Shown in pieces: positions 7,634-16,119 of a DNA stretch of 36,479 nt (positions are counted from its first letter, which is position 1; each line of letters begins with the position of its first letter). The stretch lies in contig JACCZT010000095.1 in NCBI GenBank assembly GCA_013695785.1, forward strand, positions 1 to 36,479, given 5' to 3'. Source of the stretch: Nocardioidaceae bacterium (lineage in GTDB: Bacteria; Actinomycetota; Actinomycetes; Propionibacteriales; Nocardioidaceae). The notes under the pieces were generated by a model. It had not been told where the DNA came from, ran no database searches, and saw only the letters and a program-made list of their open reading frames with translations. The translations under genes were made by a program, and so were the position numbers.

Positions 7634-8824
7634 TCAGCGCCGCGGAACGCGCACGATGAGGGCGTCACCCTGGCCGCCGCCGCCGCAGAGGGCCGCGGCG
7701 CCGACACCGCCACCACGACGACCGAGCTCGAGCGCAAGGTGCAGCACCAACCGTGCGCCGCTCGCGCCGATGGGGTGGCCGAGCGCGATAGCGCCCCCGT
7801 TGACATTGACCTTGTCCTCGTCCAGCCCGAGCTCGCGGGTGCTGGCGATACCCACGGCCGCGAAGGCCTCGTTGATCTCGACCAGGTCGAGATCATGTGG
7901 CTCGATGCCCTCCTTGGCGCAAGCCTTGGCGATGGCCATGGCCGGCTGCATCTGCAGCGTCGAGTCCGGTCCAGCGACGACCGCCGCAGCGCCGATCTCG
8001 GCGATCCACGGCAGGCCCAGCTCCTCGGCCTTGGCCTTGCTCATCACGACGACGGCGCACCCACCGTCCGATATCTGGCTGGCCGATCCCGCTGTGATGG
8101 TCCCGTCCGTGTCGAAAGCCGGGCGCAGTCTGGCCAGGGTCTTCGCCGTGGTGTCGCCGCGTACGCCCTCGTCGTCGCTGACCACCGAGACCTCACCGCG
8201 ACGGCCGGCGATCTCGACCGGAACGATCTCGTCGACGAAGGCGCCGTTCTTCTGCGCCAGGGCCGCCAGCTGGTGCGAACGCGCGCTGAACGCGTCCTGC
8301 TCCTCGCGTGACAGCGCCAGCCCGTTGGCGTTGCACTGCTCGGTCAGGCTGCCCATCGGCTGGGCTGTCTGGGCGTCCCAGAGCCCGTCGTAAGCCATGT
8401 GGTCGACGAGCGTGGCGTTGCCGTACTTCGTGCCCTCGCGCGAGGCGGGCAGCAGGTGGGGTGCCTGGCTCATCGACTCCTGGCCGCCGGCGACGACGAT
8501 GTCGTACTCCCCCGCACGGATCAGCTGGTCGGCCAGCGCTATCGCGTTGATGCCCGAGAGGCACACCTTGTTGACGGTGATCGAGGGGACGTCGAGCGGG
8601 ATCCCGCCCTTGGCCGCTGCCTGGCGTGCGGGGACCTGGCCCGCCCCCGCCCCGAGCACCTGGCCCATGATGACGTACTCGACCTGGTTGCCCGAGATCC
8701 CGGCGCGCGACAGTGCGGCCTTGATCGCGGCACCGCCGAGGTCCGAGCCGGACAGACTCTTCAGCCCTCCGAGGAGACGGCCGATCGGGGTACGCGCTCC
8801 GGCGACGATGACGGTCTCGGGCAT
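7634..8824 (-). CDS. Acetyl-CoA C-acetyltransferase (thiolase)
   Basis: In this 396-residue biosynthetic-type thiolase, the acyl-accepting Cys88 lies in VNKVCLSG. His350 is in [10 protein letters not shown], and the deprotonating Cys380 is in CGGGGQG. Length and motifs match acetyl-CoA acetyltransferases that condense two acetyl-CoA to acetoacetyl-CoA. That is the entry step of both polyhydroxybutyrate synthesis and the ethylmalonyl-CoA pathway; the reverse reaction serves fatty-acid and ketone-body use. ATG 8824 is chosen because GAGGAGGA precedes it; the frame is open for 16 more codons upstream. It leads an operon with meaB. It pairs logically with the dehydrogenase at 16423-18204 and Ccr at 12310-13647. 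Confidence 0.93.
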   Translation of the reverse strand: MPETVIVAGARTPIGRLLGGLKSLSGSDLGGAAIKAALSRAGISGNQVEYVIMGQVLGAGAGQVPARQAAAKGGIPLDVPSITVNKVCLSGINAIALADQLIRAGEYDIVVAGGQESMSQAPHLLPASREGTKYGNATLVDHMAYDGLWDAQTAQPMGSLTEQCNANGLALSREEQDAFSARSHQLAALAQKNGAFVDEIVPVEIAGRRGEVSVVSDDEGVRGDTTAKTLARLRPAFDTDGTITAGSASQISDGGCAVVVMSKAKAEELGLPWIAEIGAAAVVAGPDSTLQMQPAMAIAKACAKEGIEPHDLDLVEINEAFAAVGIASTRELGLDEDKVNVNGGAIALGHPIGASGARLVLHLALELGRRGGGVGAAALCGGGGQGDALIVRVPRR

Positions 8825-8948
8825 GGCGTCCTCCTCGGACATGGGCTGAAAAATGGTAGGCACTGGCACCATACCTACTTGACCCGTGGTGTCCGTGGCG
8901 GCACCTAGCCTGTACGTATGCGGGCAGCGCGATCCATGGTGGACCTCG

Positions 8949-9353
8949 ATGGCTGATGCCGACGACGTACGCCGCCTGGCGTTGGCCCTGCCTCAGGTGG
9001 CGGAGAACGAGAGCGACGGGTTCGACTTCCGGGTTGCCGGCAAGGGGTTCGTCTGGTCCTACCCCGAGCGCAGACCGGGCGAACGGCGGCTGATCCGGAC
9101 CGACATCGCGGTGCTTTTCGTCGGTGACGAGGCCGAGAAGCAGGCTCTCCTGCTGGGCGAGCCGGATGTCTTCTTCACGACGCCCGGCTACGACGGCTGG
9201 CCGTTGGTGATGCTGCGGCTGACGGAGGTGGACGTCGACCGCCTCGGGGAGCTCGTGACCGACGCATGGCGGATGCGCGCCCCGGGCACGGTCGTCGGCG
9301 ACGGAGTCGATGATCCGGGCCAGGCAACCGAAATCGTTACACCTCCGTGCTGA
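8949..9353 (+). CDS. MmcQ/YjbR family protein
   Basis: This 134-residue protein has the small CyaY-like YjbR fold. The N-terminus [20 protein letters not shown] carries the usual LALP-V-E pattern. [14 protein letters not shown], a central [17 protein letters not shown] and [16 protein letters not shown], then [14 protein letters not shown], complete the domain. Such proteins have been described as having double-wing DNA-binding structure, but no function is established. ATG 8949 is preferred because the domain begins there; in-frame upstream codons read poorly. The last residues overlap an inverted repeat that may terminate the transcript. Confidence 0.8.
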   Translation: MADADDVRRLALALPQVAENESDGFDFRVAGKGFVWSYPERRPGERRLIRTDIAVLFVGDEAEKQALLLGEPDVFFTTPGYDGWPLVMLRLTEVDVDRLGELVTDAWRMRAPGTVVGDGVDDPGQATEIVTPPC

Positions 9354-9385
9354 GCGGGACCGCACCAAAGTTCTCCGTCAGCACG
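9346..9385 (+). terminator. Inverted repeat at the end of the YjbR gene
   Basis: CGTGCTGA (9346-9353) and TCAGCACG (9378-9385) are perfect 8-base arms around 24 bases, the left arm containing the stop codon. It could end the YjbR transcript before the epimerase gene, although the loop is long and no T run follows. Confidence 0.35.
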
Positions 9386-9453
9386 CTTAGCCCGCACGAC
9401 CAAACCTCTGGGCTGCGCCTGAGTGAGGGAGTTGAACGCCTAGGGTGCTCCTC

Positions 9454-9879
9454 ATGGTCCCCACCCACCTGTTGCTAGGTATCGACCACGTCGGGATCGC
9501 CGTACCCGATCTCGACGAGGCCATCGAGTTCTACGCGACCACCTTCGGGCTTCGTTGCGTCCACGAGGAGGTCAACGAGGAACAGGGTGTACGCGAAGCA
9601 ATGCTCGCCGTCGGCGACTCCGACCACCGCATCCAGCTCCTCGCGCCGCTGACGCCGGAGTCCACCATCGCCACCTTCCTGGAGCACAAGGGCCAAGGAA
9701 TCCAGCAGCTCGCCTACCGGGTCAGTGACATCGTGGAAGTCTCTGCCGTCCTGCGCGATCGCGGCGTGCGCCTGCTGTACGACGCCCCTCGCCGCGGAAC
9801 GGCCAACAGCCTGGTCAACTTCATCCACCCCAAGGACGCCGGCGGCATCCTCGTCGAGCTGGTCGAGCCCGCCATCTGA
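9454..9879 (+). CDS. mce: Methylmalonyl-/ethylmalonyl-CoA epimerase
   Basis: This 141-residue protein of the vicinal-oxygen-chelate fold has two beta-alpha-beta-beta-beta modules. It shows IDHVGIAVPDLDEAIEFY, then DHRIQLLAPL, GIQQLAYRVSDI, FIHPKDAGGILVELVEP. Expected metal ligands are His12, Gln61 and Glu135. The fourth position, a His in the Propionibacterium enzyme (GLHH), is Gln84/Gln85 here (GIQQ). The enzyme interconverts (2R)- and (2S)-methylmalonyl-CoA and, in ethylmalonyl-CoA pathway organisms, also ethylmalonyl-CoA. ATG 9454 has AGGG at a suitable distance; a GTG 3 codons upstream is possible. It converges on pxpC (22-base gap) and sits between the thiolase operon and Ccr, consistent with a role between Ccr and the mutase. 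Confidence 0.9.
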   Translation: MVPTHLLLGIDHVGIAVPDLDEAIEFYATTFGLRCVHEEVNEEQGVREAMLAVGDSDHRIQLLAPLTPESTIATFLEHKGQGIQQLAYRVSDIVEVSAVLRDRGVRLLYDAPRRGTANSLVNFIHPKDAGGILVELVEPAI

Positions 9880-9901
9880 GCCCACCGGTCGCCCGCGGCT
9901 C

Positions 9902-10780
9902 TCACGGCCGAACCCATCGAAACCCGACCTCTTCCCCTGGTCTGGCCTGTGCGGCCACGTCGACGTCCGCATCGACGACAACGGCGACGACTGGGTAGCC
10001 GCCGGTCACGGGGTGGTCGGCGAGGAAGACGACCGGCTCTCCGCCGGGTGGCACCTGGACGGCACCGCGGTATGCCCCCTCGCTGGGCAGCTGTTGGTCC
10101 GCACGCGCGGTAGCGGGCGGAAGCGACCCGCCGTCGAGGCGCATCCCGATCCGGTTGCTGCGGTCCGAGATCGTCCAGCTGGTCCTGACCAAGGCGTCAG
10201 CGTCCTCGACCCAGTCGTCCCTCGGGCCGCGCACCACACGCAGGACGACCGTCGCGTCACCTCGGCCCGGTGCAGGTGCATGGTCGATCGGTGGGAAGTC
10301 CGCAGCATCTGTGCCGATGTCGATCGTGTCACCTACCGACAGGGGCGCGGGCCCGAGGCCGGACAGCACGTCCGTACTTCGTGATCCGAGCACGGCCGCG
10401 GCGTCGAGCCCGCCACGTACCGCGAGGTAGGAGCGCAGCCCGTACGCCGGGGTGCCCAGGCAGAGACTCTGGCCGTCACGGAGCCGTTCGAGGGTGCGCG
10501 GCGCCCCCTGGCGTCCCCCCATCGTCACGGGGGCGGGTGCGCCGGTGAGTGCGAACCAGAGGTCTCCACCGCGTGCGACCGCCTCGAACCCACCAAGCGT
10601 GATCTCCACAGCCGCTGCTGTCTCGCGGTTGCCCACGAGTCGGTTGCCGAGCGCGAACGCTCCCCGGTCGGCCGCGCCGGACCGCCCGACGCCGATGCCG
10701 GCCTGCCCCGGGCGGCCCAGGTCCTCGACCAGGGCGAGCGGTCCGGCTTGTACGACCTCGAGCGCCACGGGAACGGTCAC
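9902..10780 (-). CDS. pxpC: 5-oxoprolinase subunit C (biotin-dependent carboxyltransferase-like)
   Basis: This 292-residue protein has the PxpC/KipA cyclophilin-like fold: VVQAGPLALVEDLGRPGQAGIGVGRSG at the start, then ETAAAVEITLGGFEA, SYLAVRGGLD, VLGSRSTDVLSGLG and a C-terminal GYPVVAVVV. With PxpA and PxpB it forms the ATP-dependent bacterial 5-oxoprolinase that opens pyroglutamate to glutamate. The GTG start at 10780 shares bases with the TGA of pxpB (GTGA overlap), showing tight translational coupling. Older annotations call this family allophanate hydrolase subunit 2. The complete three-gene set here makes oxoprolinase the better call. Confidence 0.9.
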   Translation of the reverse strand: MTVPVALEVVQAGPLALVEDLGRPGQAGIGVGRSGAADRGAFALGNRLVGNRETAAAVEITLGGFEAVARGGDLWFALTGAPAPVTMGGRQGAPRTLERLRDGQSLCLGTPAYGLRSYLAVRGGLDAAAVLGSRSTDVLSGLGPAPLSVGDTIDIGTDAADFPPIDHAPAPGRGDATVVLRVVRGPRDDWVEDADALVRTSWTISDRSNRIGMRLDGGSLPPATARADQQLPSEGAYRGAVQVPPGGEPVVFLADHPVTGGYPVVAVVVDADVDVAAQARPGEEVGFRWVRP

Positions 10781-11424
10781 GCGCTGGCTCCCGCGTCGAC
10801 GAAGCGCACGGCACCACCGGGTCGGAGCAGCGCCGGCGGGTCGCGCTCGAGGTCCCACATCACCTTGTCGGTCGACCCGATCAGCTGCCAGCCGCCGGGG
10901 GACTCGCGCGGGTAGATACCGCTGAACTCGCCGGCGAGCCCGACCGCGCCCGCGGGAACCTTGGTGCGGGCCGTCTCGCGGCGGGGCACCCTCAGGCGGT
11001 CATCCCCACCGACGAGGTAGGCAAAGCCCGGCGCGAACCCGCCGAAGGCAACGCGCCACGTCGCGCCAGTGTGCGTGTCGACGACCTGCTGCCGGGTCAT
11101 GCCGGTCAGCTCGGCGACGTCGTCGAGGTCCGGACCGTCGTAGCGCACCCCTATTTCGACCACCTCCGCGTCGTCGGTCGTGAAAAGGGTTCGCTCTGGT
11201 GCGACCTCGATCTCGCTCAGGCAGCGGCGCAGTGCCCCGATACCGACCGTACCGTCGCCGACGACGAGCACGGTCCGCGCGGCAGGCACCAGGTCGGCGA
11301 TGCCCTTGATCGTCGCCGCGCGCAGCGCGTCGACCCAGCCGACGGCGGCTGCGGCGTCTGACAGCTCGACGAGCACCGCCCGGTCACCGTAGGCAAGCAG
11401 CCGGGGTCCGGTGTCCTCGCTCAC
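10777..11424 (-). CDS. pxpB: 5-oxoprolinase subunit B
   Basis: This 215-residue PxpB/KipI-type protein has an N-terminal [13 protein letters not shown] strand pair. The central part carries [20 protein letters not shown] and the conserved [22 protein letters not shown]. The C-terminal [22 protein letters not shown] is the family signature. It works with PxpC as the kinase/carboxyltransferase-like part of 5-oxoprolinase. The start GTG at 11424 overlaps the pxpA stop by GTGA, and its own stop overlaps pxpC the same way. B. subtilis KipI, a relative, inhibits a sporulation kinase, but the operon here argues for the metabolic role. Confidence 0.9.
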   Translation of the reverse strand: MSEDTGPRLLAYGDRAVLVELSDAAAAVGWVDALRAATIKGIADLVPAARTVLVVGDGTVGIGALRRCLSEIEVAPERTLFTTDDAEVVEIGVRYDGPDLDDVAELTGMTRQQVVDTHTGATWRVAFGGFAPGFAYLVGGDDRLRVPRRETARTKVPAGAVGLAGEFSGIYPRESPGGWQLIGSTDKVMWDLERDPPALLRPGGAVRFVDAGASA

Positions 11425-12179
11425 GCGAATGCCACCACGGTGACCCCGGCATCGGCGAGGATCGCGCGCACCTGGAGCGCCATCTCCACGGCACCGGGTG
11501 AGTCACCGTGCACGCACACCGACTCCGCGGAGATGGCGACCCGGCTGCCATCCACGGCCTGCACCGATCCGTCGACGACCATCTGGAGCACCCGTTCGGC
11601 CACGACCTGCGGGTCCGCGATCAACGCCCCCTCCCGCGAGCGGGGGACCAAGGTCGCCTTGGGCGTGTAACCCCTGTCCGCGAACGCTTCGGGAACCGCC
11701 CGCATCCCCGCGACGTCCACGGCCCGCAGCAGCTCAGATCCCGGCAGACCGAGCACAGGGAGGGATGCGTCGTACGAGCGGACCGCTGCCACGACCGCAT
11801 CGGCCTGCGCCTGGTGGTGAACGGTGGCGTTGTAGAGCGCACCATGGGGCTTGACGTAGCGGATTGAGCCGCCGCAGGCCTTGGCGAGCGCCTCCAGCGC
11901 GCCGATCTGGTAGACCACGTCGTCGGCGAGCTCGCCTGGATCCATATCGATGAAGCGTCGGCCGAAGCCCGCGAGGTCGCGGTATCCGGGGTGGGCTCCG
12001 ATCACGACGCCGTTCGCGACCGCATGCGCACAGGTCTCGCGGATCGTGGTCGCATCGCCCGCGTGGAAGCCGCAGGCGACGTTGGCGCTGGTCACGCTCG
12101 TCAGGATGGTCGCGTCGTCCCCGAGCACCCACCGCCCGAACGACTCCCCCACGTCGCTGTTCAGATCGATCGTCGTCAT
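11421..12179 (-). CDS. pxpA: 5-oxoprolinase subunit A (LamB/YcsF family)
   Basis: This 252-residue protein opens with [14 protein letters not shown] and [11 protein letters not shown], the hallmark of the LamB/YcsF family. [30 protein letters not shown] and [11 protein letters not shown] carry the conserved His and Asp residues of the deacetylase-like barrel. It is the oxoprolinase subunit thought to hydrolyse the phosphorylated oxoproline. ATG 12179 is used; the frame extends 11 codons upstream without a better site. It is first in the pxpABC operon and diverges from ccr across a 130-base region. No oxoproline transporter gene accompanies it. Confidence 0.92.
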   Translation of the reverse strand: MTTIDLNSDVGESFGRWVLGDDATILTSVTSANVACGFHAGDATTIRETCAHAVANGVVIGAHPGYRDLAGFGRRFIDMDPGELADDVVYQIGALEALAKACGGSIRYVKPHGALYNATVHHQAQADAVVAAVRSYDASLPVLGLPGSELLRAVDVAGMRAVPEAFADRGYTPKATLVPRSREGALIADPQVVAERVLQMVVDGSVQAVDGSRVAISAESVCVHGDSPGAVEMALQVRAILADAGVTVVAFA

Positions 12180-12309
12180 GGTCCGACGATAGGGACTGTC
12201 GGCAGTTTGCACGAGCCTTGGCCTGCATCTGCTGCAAGGAAGGTCACAGTCGCCGGTCGTTGGCGGTTACCGGCAGTAATCTGCGAGGGAACCCCATCCA
12301 GGAGGACAT

Positions 12310-13647
12310 GTGCAGCAGATTCTCGAGGCGATCACCAGCGGCAATGCCCATGGCGAGGACTACGCCGCTCTGGAGATCCCGGACGCGTATCGCGGCGTGA
12401 CCGTGCACAAGGACGACGTCGACATGTTCGAGGGTGTCGCGACCCGCGACAAGGACCCCCGCAGGAGCCTCCACCTCGACGACGTACCCGTGCCTGAGCT
12501 GGCTCCCGGTGAGGCCCTCGTGGCGGTGATGGCCAGCGCGATCAACTACAACACTGTCTGGACGTCGATCTTCGAACCCCTGCCGACCTTCGCCTTCCTC
12601 GAGCGGTACGGTCGCTTGTCCGCCCTCACCAAGCGGCACGACCTGCCGTACCACGTCGTCGGCTCGGACCTCGCCGGTGTGGTGCTGCGCACCGGTGCCG
12701 GCGTCAACGCCTGGAAGCCGGGCGCGGACGTCGTCGCGCACTGTCTGTCGGTCGAGCTGGAGAGCCCGGACGGACACAACGACACGATGCTGGACCCCGA
12801 GCAGCGGATCTGGGGTTTCGAGACGAACTTCGGCGGCCTGGCCCAGCTCGCGATCGTCAAGGCCAACCAGCTGATGCCCAAACCCGACCACCTGACGTGG
12901 GAGGAGGCCGCGAGCCCCGGCCTGGTCAACTCGACCGCCTACCGCCAGCTGGTCTCGCGCAACGGCGCCGACGTCAAGCAAGGCGACACCGTCCTGATCT
13001 GGGGGGCATCGGGCGGGCTCGGGTCGTACGCCACTCAGCTCGCACTCAACGGTGGCGCGACGCCGGTCTGTGTCGTGTCGTCGCCGCGCAAGGCCGAGCT
13101 GGTCCGCTCGATGGGCGCCGAGTTGGTCATCGACCGGTCCGCGGAGGCGTACGCGTTCTGGAAGGACCCGCAGACGCAGGACCCGAAGGAGTGGCGGCGC
13201 TTCGGCGCCAAGATCCGCGAGCTCACCGGCGGCGAGGACCCCGACATCGTCTTCGAGCACCCCGGACGCGAGACCTTCGGGGCAAGCGTGTTCGTGGCTC
13301 GCCGTGGAGGCACCATCGTCACCTGCGCATCGACCTCGGGGTACATGCACGAGTACGACAACCGCTACCTGTGGATGAGCCTCAAGCGCATCGTGAGCTC
13401 TCATTTCGCCAACTACCGAGAGGCCTGGGAGGCCAACCGTCTCATCGCCCGGGGCCAGGTCCACCCGACCGTCTCCAAGGTCTATCCGCTCGACCAGGCC
13501 GGCCAGGCGGCGCTCGACGTCCACCAGAACGCCCACCAGGGCAAGGTCGGTGTGCTGTGCCTCGCGCCGACCGAGGGCCTCGGTGTTCGCGACCCGGAGA
13601 AGCGTGAACGGCACCTGTCCGCGATCAACCGGTTCCGCGGAGTGTGA
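12310..13647 (+). CDS. ccr: Crotonyl-CoA carboxylase/reductase
   Basis: This 445-residue zinc-less medium-chain dehydrogenase/reductase reductively carboxylates crotonyl-CoA with NADPH and CO2 to (2S)-ethylmalonyl-CoA. All four CO2-pocket residues described for the Kitasatospora enzyme fall at the same numbers here: Asn81 (INYNTVW), Phe170-Glu171 (IWGFETNFGG) and His365 (SSHFANYREAWEAN). The Rossmann part shows WGASGGLGSYATQLA. A simple enoyl reductase would lack this set, so carboxylation is strongly supported. The start is GTG 12310 with AGGAGGA eight bases upstream. It is the committing enzyme of the ethylmalonyl-CoA pathway and can also supply ethylmalonyl units to polyketide synthases. 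It is transcribed alone, divergent from pxpABC; the hairpin at 13671-13711 follows. Confidence 0.96.
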   Translation: MQQILEAITSGNAHGEDYAALEIPDAYRGVTVHKDDVDMFEGVATRDKDPRRSLHLDDVPVPELAPGEALVAVMASAINYNTVWTSIFEPLPTFAFLERYGRLSALTKRHDLPYHVVGSDLAGVVLRTGAGVNAWKPGADVVAHCLSVELESPDGHNDTMLDPEQRIWGFETNFGGLAQLAIVKANQLMPKPDHLTWEEAASPGLVNSTAYRQLVSRNGADVKQGDTVLIWGASGGLGSYATQLALNGGATPVCVVSSPRKAELVRSMGAELVIDRSAEAYAFWKDPQTQDPKEWRRFGAKIRELTGGEDPDIVFEHPGRETFGASVFVARRGGTIVTCASTSGYMHEYDNRYLWMSLKRIVSSHFANYREAWEANRLIARGQVHPTVSKVYPLDQAGQAALDVHQNAHQGKVGVLCLAPTEGLGVRDPEKRERHLSAINRFRGV

Positions 13648-13670
13648 CCCGACCGCACCGACGGGCTAGT

Positions 13671-13711
13671 CTGATCAACGAGGCATATCTGGCCCCTGAG
13701 GGGCCGATCAG
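13671..13711 (+). terminator. Two-part hairpin between ccr and the FilP-like gene
   Basis: CTGATC (13671-13676) pairs with GATCAG (13706-13711). Inside, GGCCCC-TGA-GGGGCC (13691-13705) forms a tight hairpin stacked on it. It lies 24 bases after the ccr stop and about 50 before the next start. It may terminate ccr or be a leader structure of the FilP-like gene; no T run is present. Confidence 0.45.
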
Positions 13712-13759
13712 CCTTCTCGCCCCGAGAACGAACCACGCTCGCACCAAAGAAGGACACCG

Positions 13760-15172
13760 ATGTCTGACAACCAGGGACTGTCCATCTTCGACTCCACCGA
13801 ACAGTCTCCCGCCCAGCAGCCCGCACCGCAGCAGTCTCAGCCGTCGGGCTTCCCGGTCGTTCGACGCGGCGGCTACGACAGGGACGCCGTCGACACGTTC
13901 ATGCGCAGCCGCGAGGCGCAGCTGGAGCAGAATCGCAGCGAGACCGACGGAGCGCGCGCACAGCTGCAGGGCGCCCAGCGCGAGATAGCCCGCCTGTCCA
14001 AGGAGCTTGACGAGCACGACAATCCCAGCTACGCCGGGCTAGGTACGCGCGCCGCCGAGCTGTTGAGCCTGGCCGAGGCCCAGGCCGACGAGGTCGTCTC
14101 GCGCGCGGACCAACACGCCGACGAGCTGCGCAAGCTTGCCGAGTCCGACGCGGCAGCGATGCGTGCAGGTGCGGCCAAGGAGGCGTCGGACGTCCGCGCC
14201 GCTGCGCTCAAGGAGGTCGAGGACCAGCGCAACCGCCTGACCGCCGAGGCCGAGCGCGAACGAGCGCTTGCCCACGCGGAGACCGAGGATCTCCTCGCCA
14301 ATGCAAAGCGGGAGGCCGAGCAGTTGCGCCTCGCGGCTGCCCAGGAGGTGAGCACCGTCCGTACCACCGCTGCGCGGGAGTCGGAAAAGTTGCGCGCCTC
14401 CGCCGACCGTGAGGTCACCGAAGCCCGGCGTGTCCTCGCCCTTGAGAAGGAGCGGCTTGCCAAGGAGGCCGCCGAGTCGCACTCGGCCGCCGCCGACCAG
14501 ACGGCCAAGCTTCTCGGAGACGCCGAGTCCCGCGCCAACGCCGCCGAGTCCCGTGCCCGCGAGGCTATCGCTGGCGCGACCAAGCATCGCGAAGACAGCC
14601 GCGCAGAGTCTGACGAGGTCGTGGCCAGGGCCAAGCGCGAAGCTGAGCAGGTCGTCGCCAGCGCGCGCACCATGGCCGACCAGACCGTCGCGAAGTCCGA
14701 AGCCGAAGCCCAGCGGCGGGTCGCGAGAGCACGTACCGAGCTCGACCACCTGAAGCGACGCCGTGATGGAATCGTGGCCCAGCTCGCCCAGCTGCGGGAG
14801 GTCGTCGTCTCCTTCGCCGATGTCCCGATCGACCCCGAGGGCGACGGCAGCGACGGATCTGAGCAGTCAGCGACACCGGCTCGCCCGGCGCCCCCGGGCC
14901 CCGGAGCCGACGAGCCCGATCGCCCAGCCGCGACGCCGCCGGTCACCGCCGCAGAGCCGGTCACCGCCGCAGAGTCCGACTCCGCCACGACCAGTCCGGC
15001 CGCCGACAGCGAGCAGACCGTCGTGCTGGAGCCGCTCAAGGCAGCCGGCCCGGCCGCACCGGCCGAGCCCAGGCCCGTCACCCGTGCCAAGCTCGGCGGG
15101 GCGAGCACTGCTGGTGACATCACCGCTGACGACCCGGAGAGCCAACCGAGCCGGAAAACCAACCCGAGCTGA
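13760..15172 (+). CDS. FilP/Scy/DivIVA-type coiled-coil cytoskeletal protein
   Basis: This 470-residue protein has a low-complexity Gln/Pro N-terminus, then VVRRGGYDRDAVDTFM (about 34-49), like the DivIVA/FilP N-terminal motif. A short coiled coil precedes the landmark PSYAGLGTRAAELLSLAEAQA (about 89-109), which closely matches the PSYAGLG block of Streptomyces FilP. Residues about 100-350 are almost continuous Ala/Glu/Arg/Lys heptad-rich coiled coil. After about 360 comes a disordered Pro/Ala/Thr tail containing PVTAAE twice. FilP forms intermediate-filament-like networks that interact with DivIVA at growing poles; a polar-growth or envelope role is inferred. Older annotations call it cellulose-binding protein. 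The start ATG has AAGGA upstream. It converges on an alpha/beta hydrolase gene. Confidence 0.82.
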   Translation: MSDNQGLSIFDSTEQSPAQQPAPQQSQPSGFPVVRRGGYDRDAVDTFMRSREAQLEQNRSETDGARAQLQGAQREIARLSKELDEHDNPSYAGLGTRAAELLSLAEAQADEVVSRADQHADELRKLAESDAAAMRAGAAKEASDVRAAALKEVEDQRNRLTAEAERERALAHAETEDLLANAKREAEQLRLAAAQEVSTVRTTAARESEKLRASADREVTEARRVLALEKERLAKEAAESHSAAADQTAKLLGDAESRANAAESRAREAIAGATKHREDSRAESDEVVARAKREAEQVVASARTMADQTVAKSEAEAQRRVARARTELDHLKRRRDGIVAQLAQLREVVVSFADVPIDPEGDGSDGSEQSATPARPAPPGPGADEPDRPAATPPVTAAEPVTAAESDSATTSPAADSEQTVVLEPLKAAGPAAPAEPRPVTRAKLGGASTAGDITADDPESQPSRKTNPS

Positions 15173-15178
15173 CCGGGG

Positions 15179-15940
15179 TCAGGCACCCTGGTCGTACGCC
15201 GACGGGTCCGCCGTCGCCATCGCGCCGGTCCATCTTTTCGGAAGCGGGACGTCGACGGCGGGGTTGAGCCGGGCGACGATCTCGTCCAGGACGCGCTCGC
15301 TGTCGCCGACCCACAGGTGCTTCGCACCGTCGACCGCGACGATCTCGGCGTGCGGGACCCGCGCGAACCTCTCCCGCGCCTCCGGCGGTTGCAGGTAGTC
15401 GTCATGCTCGGGCACGATCGCGACAAGCGGCGTACCGCTGTCGGCCCAGGCGTCGAGGTCTGCGTCCTGGGCGTACCGGAGCGGCGGCGACAGCAGGATC
15501 ACGCCCTGCACAGACGGGTCGAGTGCGTGCTTGAGCGCTAGGTCGGTGCCGAAGGACCAACCGACGACCCAGATCTGGGGAAGATCGTTGAAGTCGGCGA
15601 GCTCGATGGCCGCGGCCACGTCGTACCGCTCACCATCGGCTTCGTCGAACGCCCCTTCGCTGGTGCCTTGGGCGCTCGACGTACCTCGGGTGTTGAACCG
15701 CAGCACCGCCAGGTCGGCGAGCGCCGGCAGGCGATAGGCGGCCTTGCGGAAGATGTGGCTGTCCATCATGCCGCCGTGGGTGGGAAGCGGGTGCAGACAG
15801 ATCATGGTGGCGACGGCGTCGGTCCGCTCCGGGAGCGCCAGCTCGCCGACGAGACACAGGCCGTCGACGGTGTGCAGCTGCACTGGCTCGCGGCGCGCCG
15901 GCAGGATCGAGTTTCCCCGGATCTGTTGCCCGTTCGTCAC
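15179..15940 (-). CDS. Alpha/beta hydrolase
   Basis: This 253-residue serine hydrolase has an oxyanion region ICLHPLPTHGGMMDSH, a nucleophile elbow VVGWSFGTD with Ser129, an acid Asp180 or 181 in VPEHDDYLQ, and a catalytic His208 in DGAKHLWVG. VLRFNTRGTSSAQGTSEG resembles dienelactone-hydrolase/YqiA-like small esterases. Substrate unknown; no signal peptide, so cytoplasmic. The GTG at 15940 is the only good start. It ends 6 bases from the FilP-like stop (convergent). From memory, a similar hydrolase accompanies filP in Streptomyces, which suggests conserved neighbourhood rather than shared function. Confidence 0.82.
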   Translation of the reverse strand: MTNGQQIRGNSILPARREPVQLHTVDGLCLVGELALPERTDAVATMICLHPLPTHGGMMDSHIFRKAAYRLPALADLAVLRFNTRGTSSAQGTSEGAFDEADGERYDVAAAIELADFNDLPQIWVVGWSFGTDLALKHALDPSVQGVILLSPPLRYAQDADLDAWADSGTPLVAIVPEHDDYLQPPEARERFARVPHAEIVAVDGAKHLWVGDSERVLDEIVARLNPAVDVPLPKRWTGAMATADPSAYDQGA

Positions 15941-15995
15941 CGGCTCACCCTATCCGCCGCCAGTTCCCCTCGCGCCACCACCGCCAGTCACACGT

Positions 15996-16081
15996 GTCAC
16001 TTCTCCACCAGGTTCTCCTGGTACCGCGACGCTTTACCATGGTCGCAACCCTGGTGCAGTGACGCTTAGCCCGGTGAAGTG
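15996..16081 (+). repeat. Dispersed intergenic repeat, family B, copy 2
   Basis: This aligns gap-free over 86 bases to the minus strand of 5207-5292, about 77% identical. It contains the hairpin ACCAGG-TTCT-CCTGGT, GGTGCAGTGACGC and the end CGGTGAAGTG. Here CACTTC near the left end can also pair with GAAGTG at the right end. It occupies most of the gap between the hydrolase start and the 3' end of the zinc-ribbon gene. The remaining bases of that gap (15941-15995, 16082-16119) show nothing else I recognise. Confidence 0.7.
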
Positions 16082-16119
16082 CAGCGAACGATGACGGTAC
16101 GACGTACCGCGGCCACGGC

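Noticed and set aside
8825-8948. GTAGG...CCTAC inverted repeat upstream of thiolase
   Set aside because: Only five paired bases around a 14-base spacer; not distinguishable from chance.
9902-12179. Urea/allophanate hydrolase annotation for the pxpB/pxpC pair
   Set aside because: The complete A-B-C set with LamB/YcsF protein defines bacterial 5-oxoprolinase; no urea carboxylase biotin domain is present.
12244-13614. 456-codon open frame antisense to ccr
   Set aside because: Ccr has all catalytic residues on the other strand; the antisense product shows no motif and has no ribosome site.
9371-16075. Shared 11-mer CGCTTAGCCCG near 9384 and 16064 as a possible third copy of repeat family B
   Set aside because: Flanks do not align, and exact 11-mers are expected by chance many times in a GC-rich window this size.
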